DNA from: DATBAK01 sp038240075
GTDB lineage: Bacteria; Actinomycetota; Acidimicrobiia; IMCC26256; PALSA-610
Direction: 5' to 3'
DNA length: 64,000 bases
Assembly (NCBI GenBank): GCA_038240075.1
Contig: JBBSEC010000003.1
Location: 21,549 to 85,548, forward strand
Position numbers and translations under genes: made by a program. Below, piece after piece: positions 15,799 through 24,906 of this stretch (the first letter of the stretch is position 1; each line of letters begins with the position of its first letter). The notes under the pieces were generated by a model, which searched no databases, had not been told where the DNA came from, and saw only the letters and a list, made by a program, of their open reading frames with translations.

Positions 15799-16190
15799 CG
15801 CCGCGCTGCGTGCGCCGACGGAGCAGATCCTTCAGCGGCCGCCGCCGCGGTTTGTCGTCGAGGGTGTTGTGACCGAATCGGAACTCGAGGTACAGCTGCT
15901 TCACCGCACCCGCGAGCGGAGTCGCGAACAGCGCGCCGGGGATCCCGCCCGCGGCTCCGCCGATCAGTGCGGCGAGCATCGTCGTCGGTGGTGACAGGTC
16001 GACGGCCTCACCGACGATGGCCGGTTGAATCACGTGGTTCTCGAGGTTCTGGTACAGCAGGTAGAGCATGAGGCACACGACACCGATCGTGACGCTCTGG
16101 CTCACCGCGAGCACGGTGAAGGACGCGCCGCCGAGGAAGCCACCCACCTGCGGGAATCAGGTCGGTGATGACCATCCGCGGCCGCAGCGT
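15785..16190 (-). pseudogene. AI-2E family transporter remnant, truncated and frameshifted
   Basis: The C-terminal third of an AI-2E/PerM-type membrane protein: VTIGVVCLMLYLLYQNLENH, VIQPAIVGEAVDLSPPTT, then GGIPGALFATPLAGAVKQLY. Upstream the frame breaks. RPRMVITDLIP is in one frame and QVGGFLGGAS in the next, joined by one extra G in the GGG run at 16152-16154; removing it gives DLIPQVGGFLGG as the family requires. Nothing recognisable remains further 5', and the sequence reaches repeat copy 2 about 50 bp later. Of roughly 350 residues expected, about 130 remain. Confidence 0.75.
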
Positions 16191-16240
16191 CACCCTGATG
16201 TCTCACGACGCCGGCCAGCACCCTGGGTCGAAACGGCTGC

Positions 16241-16286
16241 TTGGTACTGCACCTATGTCGTATGCGTAGAAAGTGCAGTACCAGGG
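16241..16286. repeat. 46-bp palindromic repeat element, copy 2
   Basis: It is identical to 874-919 at 42 of 46 positions. The outer arms TGGTACTGCAC (16242-16252) and GTGCAGTACCA (16273-16283) still pair over 11 bp, while the inner arm has changed (AGAAAG for CATAGG). It sits at the truncated 5' end of the AI-2E remnant, which suggests that the element marks a rearrangement point. Confidence 0.75.
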
Positions 16287-16392
16287 ACCGTTTGGACCGC
16301 GGTGAACCGTGCGGCACGAGCGGGCGGTCGGCACGCGGGCTGGCCTCGGTGGGGTCTTGGTGAGTGCATGCGCTCCGAAGACGGTTCCTTGG

Positions 16393-16779
16393 TCAGCCGT
16401 GGTGCTCGTCGTACGCGCGCACGAGCTTGCGCGGCGCCTGTGACCGCCACGCATCCGTGATGAGCTCGACGAGCTCGTCGGCGTCGATTGCGGGCAGGCG
16501 CACGAGCACCGCGGGGAAGCCGTTGTAGTGCGGCTCGGTGAAGAACTTCTGCGGGTCGGCGGCGAGCAGCGCTTCCTTCTCGTCGCGGTTCGCCACCCGC
16601 ACCGCGAGCACGTCGGGCCGGGGAACGCGCGGCTTCTTCGATTCGGGGCGTTCCATCCACACCCACGCGAACCCCTTCTCCTTCGCGCCGTTGCGCACCG
16701 AGAACGCGAAATGCCCGAATCCTTCGGTGGTGTCGGGCAGCGACAACGCGATGCGGCGAACGTCGTTCTGATCAGCCAT
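16393..16779 (-). CDS. MmcQ/YjbR family DNA-binding protein
   Basis: A 128-aa MmcQ/YjbR-fold protein. It starts MADQNDVRRIALSLPDTTEG, has the middle FAFSVRNGAKEKGFAWVWME and the characteristic ADPQKFFTEPHYNGFPAVLVRL, and ends with ELITDAWRSQAPRKLVRAY. The family has a CyaY-like fold and is called DNA-binding by structure only; its role is not established. It is last of a HIT-DinB-MmcQ run, 5 bp after the DinB gene. Confidence 0.87.
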   Translation of the reverse strand: MADQNDVRRIALSLPDTTEGFGHFAFSVRNGAKEKGFAWVWMERPESKKPRVPRPDVLAVRVANRDEKEALLAADPQKFFTEPHYNGFPAVLVRLPAIDADELVELITDAWRSQAPRKLVRAYDEHHG

Positions 16780-16784
16780 CCTGG

Positions 16785-17345
16785 TCAGCCATCGCCGTCG
16801 AGTCTGCATCGGTACAGATCCCGCAGCAGTGCGATCTCCGCGGTGTGATGGACGAACTCGTCGTGGATGTGCTCGATGAACGACGCGACCGGATCGTCGC
16901 CGAAGGGAGCGGCTTCTGGTCCGAGCGGCTCCCAGAGTCGCGGCTCCGGCACGGCCGCGATGTCGTGCTTCCAACGCTCGATCGAGCGATCCCACACGAC
17001 TCGCGCGTCCGACGCGGTCGACGGCACCTGTGACGGCGGCACATTGTTCTCCTTGCCGCCCTCGAACGCGACGGCGCGCAGGCCGTGCTCGCTGAGCATC
17101 GAGCAGACATGCACGAGTCGCCACGCGATCGTCGTCACCGGCGCGGGCTCGGGCGGTGGCCACTCCCAATCGACGACGTAGGTGTCGCCGTCGATTCGGA
17201 TGCTCCAGCAGTTTGCCACTGGCTGCCACAGGTACTCGTCGTCGGTGAGCCCGTCGAGACGTTCGGTCGCGCGGGCGGCGTAGTAGTCGAACCACCCGAT
17301 GAACAGCTCGCGCAGAGCCGGTTGCCGCGACGCGTTGTCGGTCAT
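16785..17345 (-). CDS. DinB family protein
   Basis: A 186-aa DinB-like four-helix protein. FIGWFDYYAARATERLDGLTDDEYLWQP is the standard N-terminal helix pair, ITTIAWRLVHVCSMLSEHG-type sequence gives one metal His, and FIEHIHDEFVHHTAEIALLRDLY supplies the C-terminal His cluster. Members bind Zn or Ni and some are thiol transferases. Its start overlaps the stop of the HIT gene by 4 nt (ATGA), so the two are coupled. Confidence 0.87.
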   Translation of the reverse strand: MTDNASRQPALRELFIGWFDYYAARATERLDGLTDDEYLWQPVANCWSIRIDGDTYVVDWEWPPPEPAPVTTIAWRLVHVCSMLSEHGLRAVAFEGGKENNVPPSQVPSTASDARVVWDRSIERWKHDIAAVPEPRLWEPLGPEAAPFGDDPVASFIEHIHDEFVHHTAEIALLRDLYRCRLDGDG

Positions 17346-17794
17346 GCTGCGGCGAAGAGTTGGCGGGCGCGGTCGGAGACGCGGTCGATGTCGGCGGCAT
17401 CGAGCGCGGTGCCGGCGGTGAACATCGCGACCTGCAGCGCGGGTCCGTGGACACCGATGCTGCGCATCTGCTCCTTTGTCACCGGCTGCACGACGTAGTG
17501 GATGTGCACCGGAACGCCACCGGCGTGCGACCAGAGGCAGTTGTAGACCTGCTCGGATTCGACCAGCTGCGCGGCAACCACCGACGCGTCCCGCAACAGC
17601 GGACCGAGCTCGACCGCCTCGTCATCCGAGAGGTCGGCGACCAGGGTCACATGCCGTTCGGGCTTGACGATCAACGTTCCGAGACCGAGCGGTCCGATGC
17701 AGTGCTCGACTCGCCAGTGCGCGGTGCGGTGGATCAAACCACCGGGCAGCGGGAGGCGACCGTCCGAGAGCGCGCACGCCATGCAGTCGTCCAT
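17342..17794 (-). CDS. HIT family protein
   Basis: A 150-aa histidine-triad-fold protein. CMAC at residues 4-7 is a Zn-binding pair, LIVKPERHVTLVADLSDDEA is the typical core, and VPVHIHYVVQPV (His97, His99) is the triad region with Tyr at position 100; only two of the three His are evident. Family members hydrolyse nucleotide-phosphoramidate or dinucleoside bonds. It heads a three-gene run with DinB and MmcQ. A very long inverted repeat begins 10 bp upstream of its start and touches the likely -10 (AATGCT, 17801-17806). Confidence 0.85.
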   Translation of the reverse strand: MDDCMACALSDGRLPLPGGLIHRTAHWRVEHCIGPLGLGTLIVKPERHVTLVADLSDDEAVELGPLLRDASVVAAQLVESEQVYNCLWSHAGGVPVHIHYVVQPVTKEQMRSIGVHGPALQVAMFTAGTALDAADIDRVSDRARQLFAAA

Positions 17795-17803
17795 CCCTGC
17801 AGC

Positions 17804-17863
17804 ATTCCACGTCGCCCGCGACCAGTCGGGGGAAGGGGGAGTCTGGTCGCGGGCGACGGGAAT
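17804..17863. repeat. Long inverted repeat (21-bp stem with one bulge)
   Basis: CGTCGCCCGCGACCAG (17810-17825) and CTGGTCGCGGGCGACG (17843-17858) pair perfectly over 16 bp. ATTCC and GGAAT continue the stem past one bulged A (17809). The 17-nt loop is purine-rich. There is no T tract on either side, so a simple terminator is unlikely. Confidence 0.75.
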
Positions 17864-18049
17864 GGCTCATGGGCGGGCGAGGATCCTCCGCCGGCCGTCC
17901 AGCGCGTCCTGCCATTGGGCGACGGGGCGACCACGCAGGTACGCGGGAGCGGCGGCGGGTTTGGTGAATCGATGCGTGTGCATCACGAGCAACGGCAAGC
18001 GGGGGGGAACGGACGAGGGACGGTTACTGGTCTCTACGGTGGCGGTGAG

Positions 18050-18223
18050 TCGTTCGGTTCGCATCACGTAGAGATCGCGTTCGCGAATCTCGGCGACGCG
18101 TGCGAGGAGCGCGTCGAGGTCGTCGTGCACCGAGAGGTGCCGGCCCGACAGCGTGTTGGCGTCGCCGGCCGCGATACGCAGCATCAGCTCGACCGCCTGC
18201 TCCGGGTTGGCTCCGCGTCCTTC
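18050..18223 (-). pseudogene. C-terminal fragment of a short-chain dehydrogenase
   Basis: The frame reads EQAVELMLRIAAGDANTLSG, then RHLSVHDDLDALLARVAEIRERDLYVMRTERL. This is the C-terminal tail typical of actinobacterial SDR proteins (GDADALSGRHLSVHDDLDAL). No Rossmann motif, catalytic Tyr-Lys or start remains: upstream the sequence turns directly into the convergent VOC remnant at about 18240. The open frame (17868-18268) extends further in both directions, but that protein is not SDR-like. Confidence 0.65.
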
Positions 18224-18242
18224 GACGGCTGCCCACCACTCG

Positions 18243-18626
18243 TCGGTCCTCGACCAGGACGAATCCAAGGCCTTCTACATCGACAAGCTCGGTTTTGTCG
18301 AAGCGGCCGACGTCACGATGGCCGACGACTACTGATGGGTCACCGTCGCGCATCCCGACCATCCCGAGCTGCAACTCACGCTCGTGAAGCCCGGCCCTCC
18401 GCTCGACGCCGACGACATCGTGACGGTCACGCGGATGCTCGGAAGGGGCACGCTCGGCGGTCTCGGTTTCGCGACCGCCGACTGCCGGAAGACGCACCAG
18501 GAGCTCGTTGCCAAGGGCGTGGAGTTCGTGCAGGACCCGGCGGACCGACCGTACGGCGTCGAGGCGATCCTGCGCGACAACTCCGGAAACTGGATCGTGA
18601 TGGTCGAGGTGAAGCCGTTCCCGTAG
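18243..18626 (+). pseudogene. VOC (glyoxalase-fold) protein, 5'-truncated with internal stop
   Basis: In one frame: SVLDQDESKAFYIDKLGFVE, then VTMADDY, a TGA at 18333-18335, and WVTVAHPDHPELQLTLVKPG and onward to DNSGNWIVMVEVKPFP. This is an almost full-length VOC domain in which an Arg codon (probably CGA) has become TGA, and about 10 N-terminal residues are missing where it meets the SDR fragment. A 3' piece could start at GTG 18384 (80 aa), but half a VOC domain would not fold. TGA as selenocysteine is not credible at this position. Confidence 0.75.
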
Positions 18627-18659
18627 CGCGGGCGGCCGGGGCCGCCGGCGCGGCGCGGC

Positions 18660-19982
<1,323 letters not shown>

Positions 19983-20112
19983 CGCGGCAGCGTATGCCCG
20001 ATGGAGCGGCGAGCGATGATCCCCGCAACGATCCTGGGGGAGACGAGACGAGTCGGAGCGAGCGCGACCATGAGCATGGCGCGTCCCCGAGAGCCGCACG
20101 TACGATCCCGCG

Positions 20113-20955
20113 ATGGCCGATCGCGACTACGAGATGATCACCTTCGAGCAGCAGGACAACGGCGTCGCGTGGCTGACGCTCAGCCGCCCACAGGTGCACA
20201 ACGCCTTCAACATCCAGATGCGCAACGAGCTGAAGGACTGCTGGCGTTCCTTACGCTACGACGACGACGTCCGTTGCGTCGTGCTCACGGGGGCGGGCGA
20301 GCGGGCCTTCTGCACCGGGATCGACCGCACGGAGACGATGGGCGACGGCTATCCCGCCGACGGGGCCGCAAAGAAGGAAGGCGGGACCGGCTTCGCGAAG
20401 TCGCCGTGGATGTTCGACGACCCCGGCGACGAGATCGGCCCGAAGTCGTGCGATCTCTGGAAACCCGTCATCGCGGCAGTGAACGGCATCGCGTGCGGTG
20501 GCGCGTTCTACATGCTCGGTGAGGTCGAGTTCATCATCGCCGCGGACCACGCGACGTTCTTCGACCCCCACGTCACCTACGGCATGACGCCGGTGTTCGA
20601 GCCGATCCACGTGATGCAAAAGATGCCGTTCCACGAGATCATGCGGATCTCGCTGCTCGGCAACCACGAACGCATGTCGGCGAAGCGCGCGCACGAGATC
20701 GGGTTCGTCTCGGAGGTCGCGCCCCTCGCCGAATTGCGTGAGCGCGCGCAGTGGGCGGCCGACGCGATCGCGTCGGCTCCGGCCCTCGCGACGGCGGGTG
20801 CCGTGCGTGCGCTCTGGATGGCGCTCGAGCTCTCTCGGAAACAGGCGCTCGACATGGGCTTCTCGCTCATCCGGATCGGCAGCGATCCCGCGAGCATCTC
20901 CGAAGGCCAGGAGAAGTTCGCGGGCGGACAGCGCATCGAGCCGAGGATCCGGTAG
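20113..20955 (+). CDS. Enoyl-CoA hydratase/isomerase family protein
   Basis: A 280-aa crotonase. WLTLSRPQVHNAFNIQMRNEL, VVLTGAGERAFCTGIDRTET and VNGIACGGAFYMLGEVEF give the CoA and oxyanion sites. An insertion after the first loop (MGDGYPADGAAKKEGGTGFA) is longer than in classic hydratases, and the usual Glu region reads FFDPHVTYGMTPVFEP. TACGAT lies exactly 6 nt before ATG, a leaderless-type start. It is divergent from inositol-3-phosphate synthase. Probably acyl-CoA side-chain catabolism, but the reaction is unresolved. Confidence 0.87.
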   Translation: MADRDYEMITFEQQDNGVAWLTLSRPQVHNAFNIQMRNELKDCWRSLRYDDDVRCVVLTGAGERAFCTGIDRTETMGDGYPADGAAKKEGGTGFAKSPWMFDDPGDEIGPKSCDLWKPVIAAVNGIACGGAFYMLGEVEFIIAADHATFFDPHVTYGMTPVFEPIHVMQKMPFHEIMRISLLGNHERMSAKRAHEIGFVSEVAPLAELRERAQWAADAIASAPALATAGAVRALWMALELSRKQALDMGFSLIRIGSDPASISEGQEKFAGGQRIEPRIR

Positions 20956-21034
20956 GAGCGATCGCAACCGGCGTGACCAGTGCGACACAGGACGGACCAG
21001 CGCATGCGAGCGCGACCGTGAGAATGATTCCAAC

Positions 21035-22546
21035 GTGACACTGTTCGCCGATCTGGTGGCGACGTCAGGTGCCGTCGCGGCGACGCGTTCGCGCATTGCG
21101 AAGGTCACCGCGCTCGCGGAGCGGTTGGGGCGGCTCGAGCCCGACGAGATCGCGGTCGCCGTGGGGTTCCTCACCGGCGAGCCTCGCCAGGGCCGCATCG
21201 GCATCGGATGGTCGACGATCGGGTCGATCGACAACCCACCCGCCGCGACGCCGTCACTGACGCTCGGTGAGGTCGACGAAGCGGTCACCGCGGTCGCGGC
21301 GATGGCGGGCGCCGGATCGGTTGGCGATCGGCGCACGCTGCTCACGTCGGTGCTCGAGCGTGCGACGCAGCCGGAAGCCGACTTCATCCGGCAGCTCTTC
21401 ACGGGCGGGCTACGCCAAGGTGCGCTCGCAGGCCTGATGCTCGACGCCGTCGCGCGCGCCTCCGAGGTCGAGCCCGCCGTCGTGCGCCGCGCCGCGATGC
21501 GCGGTGGCGATCTCGGTGCGACCGCGCGGCTCGCGCTCACGGGTGGGCGCGCGGCGCTCGAAGCGGTTCACTTCCAGGTGTTGCAGCCGGTGCTGCCGAT
21601 GCTCGCCGGCAGCTCCGAGTCGGTGACCGCGGCGCTCGCGGCGACGGGCCCGGCGTCGGTCGAGTGGAAGCTCGACGGCGCCCGCGTGCAGGTGCATCGA
21701 TCCGGTTCCGAGGTGCGGGTCTTCACCCGTAACCTCAACGATGTCACGGCCCGCCTGCCCGAGGTCGTCGCGCTGGTGCTGAGCCTGCCGGTCTCCGAGG
21801 TCGTGCTCGACGGTGAAGCGATCGGCGTGTCCGACGACGCGCGCCCGCAGCGGTTCCAGGACACGATGAGCCGCTTCGGTACCGACGCGATCGCTGATCC
21901 TCGTGCGCTGCGCGCGTTCTTCTTCGACTGTCTGCGCGCCGACGGTGTCGACCTGCTCGACGAACCCCTCTCGGCGCGACGCGAAGTGCTCGAGCGCGTC
22001 GCGCCAGGCTGGGTCGTGCCCGCGCTCGTCACCGAAGACGCCGCGGCGGGGGAGGCGTTCCTTGCCGAGGCGCTCGCGGCGGGCCATGAAGGCGTGATGG
22101 TGAAGGCGTTGGCGTCGACCTACGAAGCCGGACGCCGAGGCAAGGCATGGCGCAAGGTGAAACCCGTCCGCACCCTCGACCTCGTCGTGATCGGCGTCGA
22201 GTGGGGCCACGGCCGGCGCCGCGGCTGGCTGTCGAACCTCCACCTCGGCGCGCGAGGGCCCGACGACACGTTCGTCATGGTCGGCAAGACGTTCAAGGGC
22301 CTCACCGACGCGTTGCTCACCTGGCAGACGGAGCGGCTGCAGGCAATCGCGATCTCCGACGACGGTCACGTCGTGATGGTCCGCCCCGAGCTGGTCGTCG
22401 AGATCGCGCTCGACGGCGTGCAGGCGTCGAAGCGCTACGCCGGCGGTGTCGCCCTGCGGTTCGCGCGGGTGCGCGGCTACCGACCCGACAAGTCATCCGC
22501 CGATGCCGACACCGTCGAAAGCGTCCGCGCGCTCCTACCCTCGTAG
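21035..22546 (+). CDS. ATP-dependent DNA ligase (LigB type)
   Basis: A 503-aa DNA ligase of the archaeal/actinobacterial ATP type. The N-terminal helical DNA-binding part includes FIRQLFTGGLRQGALAG. The adenylation site is VEWKLDGARVQVH (Lys about residue 213), VVLDGEAIG is motif III, AFFFDCLRADG follows, EGVMVKALASTYEAGRRGKAW is motif IV/V, and the OB-fold follows with ELVVEIALDGVQASKRYAGG. Likely role is repair, beside the main NAD ligase elsewhere. GTG at 21035 has AATGAT 6 nt upstream and gives the normal N-terminus VTLFADLVATS. Confidence 0.9.
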   Translation: MTLFADLVATSGAVAATRSRIAKVTALAERLGRLEPDEIAVAVGFLTGEPRQGRIGIGWSTIGSIDNPPAATPSLTLGEVDEAVTAVAAMAGAGSVGDRRTLLTSVLERATQPEADFIRQLFTGGLRQGALAGLMLDAVARASEVEPAVVRRAAMRGGDLGATARLALTGGRAALEAVHFQVLQPVLPMLAGSSESVTAALAATGPASVEWKLDGARVQVHRSGSEVRVFTRNLNDVTARLPEVVALVLSLPVSEVVLDGEAIGVSDDARPQRFQDTMSRFGTDAIADPRALRAFFFDCLRADGVDLLDEPLSARREVLERVAPGWVVPALVTEDAAAGEAFLAEALAAGHEGVMVKALASTYEAGRRGKAWRKVKPVRTLDLVVIGVEWGHGRRRGWLSNLHLGARGPDDTFVMVGKTFKGLTDALLTWQTERLQAIAISDDGHVVMVRPELVVEIALDGVQASKRYAGGVALRFARVRGYRPDKSSADADTVESVRALLPS

Positions 22547-22557
22547 CCTTCGGATCG

Positions 22558-22860
22558 TCACGGTTTGTCGCGCGAAGGAACGACGTGGAACTCGATGCGG
22601 TACACGAGCGTGTCGTCGGCGATCGGGCCCGAGTGCGCGGCGCGTTGACGCAGCGATTCGCGATCCTTCTCACCCGAGAGCCGCACCTCTGTTGGTGTGA
22701 CGCTGGAGAACGGAACCATCTCGATCGAGTCGACCTCGATGCGCGCTCCGGCTGTCGCGTACTGACCACCCACTCTGACCTGCGGGCGGGCCCACAGCCT
22801 GAACGACAACGTGATGTGGCCCGAAGCGATCCCATCGCGCAACTCCCGGCTGAACTGCAT
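22558..22860 (-). CDS. ASCH domain-containing protein
   Basis: A 100-aa ASCH-fold protein. MQFSRELRDGIASGHITLSFRLW at the N-terminus and VGGQYATAGARIEVDSIEMVPF in the middle are typical of this PUA-like fold, whose members bind RNA or modified nucleosides. It ends with TLVYRIEFHVV. TAGCGT lies 7 nt before its ATG. Its first base coincides with the first base of the TTG start of the divergent gene, so at least one of the two starts must be leaderless or misassigned. Confidence 0.78.
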   Translation of the reverse strand: MQFSRELRDGIASGHITLSFRLWARPQVRVGGQYATAGARIEVDSIEMVPFSSVTPTEVRLSGEKDRESLRQRAAHSGPIADDTLVYRIEFHVVPSRDKP

Positions 22861-23141
22861 TGACCCAACGCTACGACGACGATGACGAGTTCGCCCGCTG
22901 GCTCGCCGCGCGCGATCCCGAAGCAGATTGGGCGGCGGCTGCACGCCCGGCTGAGCGACTCGCACCGACACTCGTCGGTCTGACGGTCGCAGCCGCGGCT
23001 GCGCGGGCTCAGTCGAATGGGGTCGTTCTCCGCGTCGTGCGCGGCGAGGGCGCGCAGGGGAGCACGACTCGCGATCGCCGACCGAACCGGATCAACCTCG
23101 CTGTCGAGGACGGTCTCATCGTCGCCGCCGAGGTCTCTTGA
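22860..23141 (+). CDS. Small I78-type peptidase-inhibitor-like protein
   Basis: A 93-aa acidic protein beginning MTQRYDDDDEFARWLAARDP. The C-terminal half reads VVLRVVRGEGAQGSTTRDRR followed by PNRINLAVEDGLIVAAEVS, which follows the I78 inhibitor pattern (T-x-D-x-RPNRIN then a hydrophobic strand). No signal peptide is present, unlike exported I78 members. The TTG start at 22860 touches the divergent ASCH start; no better start codon exists upstream in this frame, and an internal one would remove the acidic N-terminus. Confidence 0.6.
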   Translation: MTQRYDDDDEFARWLAARDPEADWAAAARPAERLAPTLVGLTVAAAAARAQSNGVVLRVVRGEGAQGSTTRDRRPNRINLAVEDGLIVAAEVS

Positions 23142-23157
23142 GCTGCCGGTCTGGCGG

Positions 23158-23700
23158 TCAGAGCCAGCTGACGCGCGCGCTGTCGACGACGTCGTCGCCG
23201 GGTGGGCGGGCGAGCTCGCCGGCGCGGACACGGTCGAGCAACCGGCGCACCACGTCGAGGATCTCCGGCACCGCGGCCTGCAGGGCTTCGCCGTCGGACT
23301 CGCCGATGTCGGCGCGCGTGAGGCCGGCCGCTTCGAGGAGGCCGTCGACGTCGGAGATGTACTTGCCGACCCAGGCCACGGGGTTCGCGGTCATCTCCTT
23401 CACGAACCGGCGGGTTCCGGGCTCCCAGCCCCGGCACTTGGGGTGGTGGTGTGCGCGGTCGAGCGAGCCGGGATTGTCGACCGACTCGAGCAGGTCGGCG
23501 CGCCAGATGGCGCGATCGATCCCGATCGGGCGGGCGGAGTAGATCGACCCGTTGAGCTCACCCCGCTCGAGGAGCCGCACCTCGACGCGCACACCCTGCT
23601 CGGGGCCTTCCTGACCGGGACCGGGATCGGGATCGACGAAGTACAGGTCGCTCGCGACCACACCGATCCGTTCGAAGCAGAATGCGTAGAGCATGGACAC
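23158..23700 (-). CDS. Conserved hypothetical protein
   Basis: A 180-aa protein that I do not recognise. The N-terminal part (MSMLYAFCFERIGVVASDLYFVDPDPG) looks like a beta-strand core, the middle has AHHHPKCRGWEPGTRRF, a possible His/Cys site, and the C-terminal half is helical (LLEAAGLTRADIGESDGEAL). There is no signal peptide or membrane segment. Its start lies 3 bp after the stop of the DUF5655 gene, so it is probably co-transcribed in the run from 24839 to 23158. Confidence 0.65.
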   Translation of the reverse strand: MSMLYAFCFERIGVVASDLYFVDPDPGPGQEGPEQGVRVEVRLLERGELNGSIYSARPIGIDRAIWRADLLESVDNPGSLDRAHHHPKCRGWEPGTRRFVKEMTANPVAWVGKYISDVDGLLEAAGLTRADIGESDGEALQAAVPEILDVVRRLLDRVRAGELARPPGDDVVDSARVSWL

Positions 23701-23703
23701 CCC

Positions 23704-24120
23704 TCAGGAAGATGGGTCGAGATACGCCTCAGTAAGCCAGCTCCGGATCTCGTTGTCGAGATCCTCGGGTCCGCGGAGGTTGATGACGCAGTAATAGCGG
23801 CCGCCGTGCGCGAGCGGCTTCCTCGTCATCAGGCGGTGATCGACGCGATGGGGGAGGGAGAACGAGAGCGCGACCCACTTCTGCATGGGGCGCAGTTGCG
23901 CGAACTTCCGCGGGTGCTTGAAGAAGATGCCGACCGAAACCGGCTCCACATGCACCGGCCCGAGCGTGTCGAGGTGCGCCAGCACGGCCTCGAAGATCGG
24001 CTTCTCCATCGCGGGGCCCGTCGAGAAGTAGTCGGCGAGCGTCATCGCGGGAGCGCACTCGTGCGACTGCAGGTTGCGTGCGAATTGCCGGTTGCATTCC
24101 GGGCACGTCCAGGCCGTCAC
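23704..24120 (-). CDS. DUF5655 domain protein with N-terminal zinc ribbon
   Basis: A 138-aa protein. The N-terminus WTCPECNRQFARNLQSHEC has four metal ligands (C-x2-C, H, C) like a C2H2/C2HC zinc finger. The rest, SVGIFFKHPRKFAQLRPMQKW and VALSFSLPHRVDH, is the DUF5655 domain. Its function is unknown; the finger suggests nucleic-acid or protein binding. It sits between the cupin gene and the hypothetical at 23158 on the same strand. Confidence 0.8.
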   Translation of the reverse strand: MTAWTCPECNRQFARNLQSHECAPAMTLADYFSTGPAMEKPIFEAVLAHLDTLGPVHVEPVSVGIFFKHPRKFAQLRPMQKWVALSFSLPHRVDHRLMTRKPLAHGGRYYCVINLRGPEDLDNEIRSWLTEAYLDPSS

Positions 24121-24144
24121 GCGACACCGATCGGATCGGAGCGG

Positions 24145-24609
24145 TCAGTCGATGACGACCGACGGGCGGGGCACGCCCGCGGCTTCGCAAAGGAAGTAGT
24201 ACGCCTGCAGGATCGAGCCCGCGTCGTAGACGCTCTCGACGTTGCCCTCGGCGTCGAGGTTGAGGTTCGCGCCGTGGATCGCGAAGAAGACGTCGGTCGG
24301 CTCGGTGTTGTCCTCGGGAACGACGAGCGTGTGCACCGATCCCGCGGGCTCATAGAGATACGAACCGGCGGTGTTGACGAAGTCGCTCTCGAGATAGCGC
24401 CACGCGCCGGTCTCGGTGTACGCGAACACCGGGCCCGTGTGCTTGTGCGTCTGCACGCGGTAGCCGGCCATGAACCGGTTGCGGATGACCCACAGGCCCT
24501 CGCGCTCCTTGATGTGGAGCACCTTGAGCAGCGAACCGTCGCCGATGTCGACCCACGGCAGCTCGTTGTCGCCGCGGTGGATGGCGGACGGGATCTCGGT
24601 CACGGTCAT
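24145..24609 (-). CDS. Cupin protein, 2,4'-dihydroxyacetophenone dioxygenase-like
   Basis: A 154-aa single cupin. The metal-binding strand reads YRVQTHKHTGPVFAYTETGAW (His, His, Glu-type ligands), followed by SYLYEPAGSVHTLVVPED with the C-terminal His. It resembles the ChrR-like cupins annotated as 2,4'-dihydroxyacetophenone dioxygenase family, which cleave aromatic ketones; activity here is not certain. Start MTVTEIPS at 24609 overlaps the stop of the DUF6457 gene by 4 nt (ATGA), so expression is coupled. Confidence 0.82.
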   Translation of the reverse strand: MTVTEIPSAIHRGDNELPWVDIGDGSLLKVLHIKEREGLWVIRNRFMAGYRVQTHKHTGPVFAYTETGAWRYLESDFVNTAGSYLYEPAGSVHTLVVPEDNTEPTDVFFAIHGANLNLDAEGNVESVYDAGSILQAYYFLCEAAGVPRPSVVID

Positions 24610-24839
24610 CGCTGGTCTCCCCCTGTCGGGTGGTCCGAAACGGTAGCTGCCACGCGTCGGGCCGTCGCCAGGTCGGTGCCCGCCCGGCCGATGAGATAGC
24701 ACGCAATCGGTGCTGCGATGCGCTCGGATGCGTGAGCGGCGTCCCCCGCCAGCGCGAGCAGCTCGTCGATCAGCCCGGCCGACGGCGCCTCGACGCCGAG
24801 CGCGTCCGCGAAGCCGGCGATCCACGCGTGTCCGTCCAT
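24606..24839 (-). CDS. DUF6457 domain protein
   Basis: A 77-aa all-helical protein: MDGHAWIAGFADALGVEAPS, LIDELLALAGDAAHASERIA, then LIGRAGTDLATARRVAATV. This matches DUF6457, which elsewhere is fused to MobA-like molybdenum-cofactor nucleotidyltransferases; here it stands alone. GGGAG precedes the start by 8 nt. It is the first gene of the minus-strand run with the cupin gene and is divergent from the aldo/keto reductase. Confidence 0.75.
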   Translation of the reverse strand: MDGHAWIAGFADALGVEAPSAGLIDELLALAGDAAHASERIAAPIACYLIGRAGTDLATARRVAATVSDHPTGGDQR

Positions 24840-24906
24840 GTTGATCGCTCCCGGCGTTTTGGTACCGACGTGTGGCGGTTTGAATGGTCACCATAGGATG
24901 CCGTGC

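Noticed and set aside
18333..18335. TGA inside the VOC gene as a second selenocysteine
   Set aside because: The residue is not at a redox or metal-ligand position, family members have Arg there, the gene also lacks its 5' end, and no hairpin follows.
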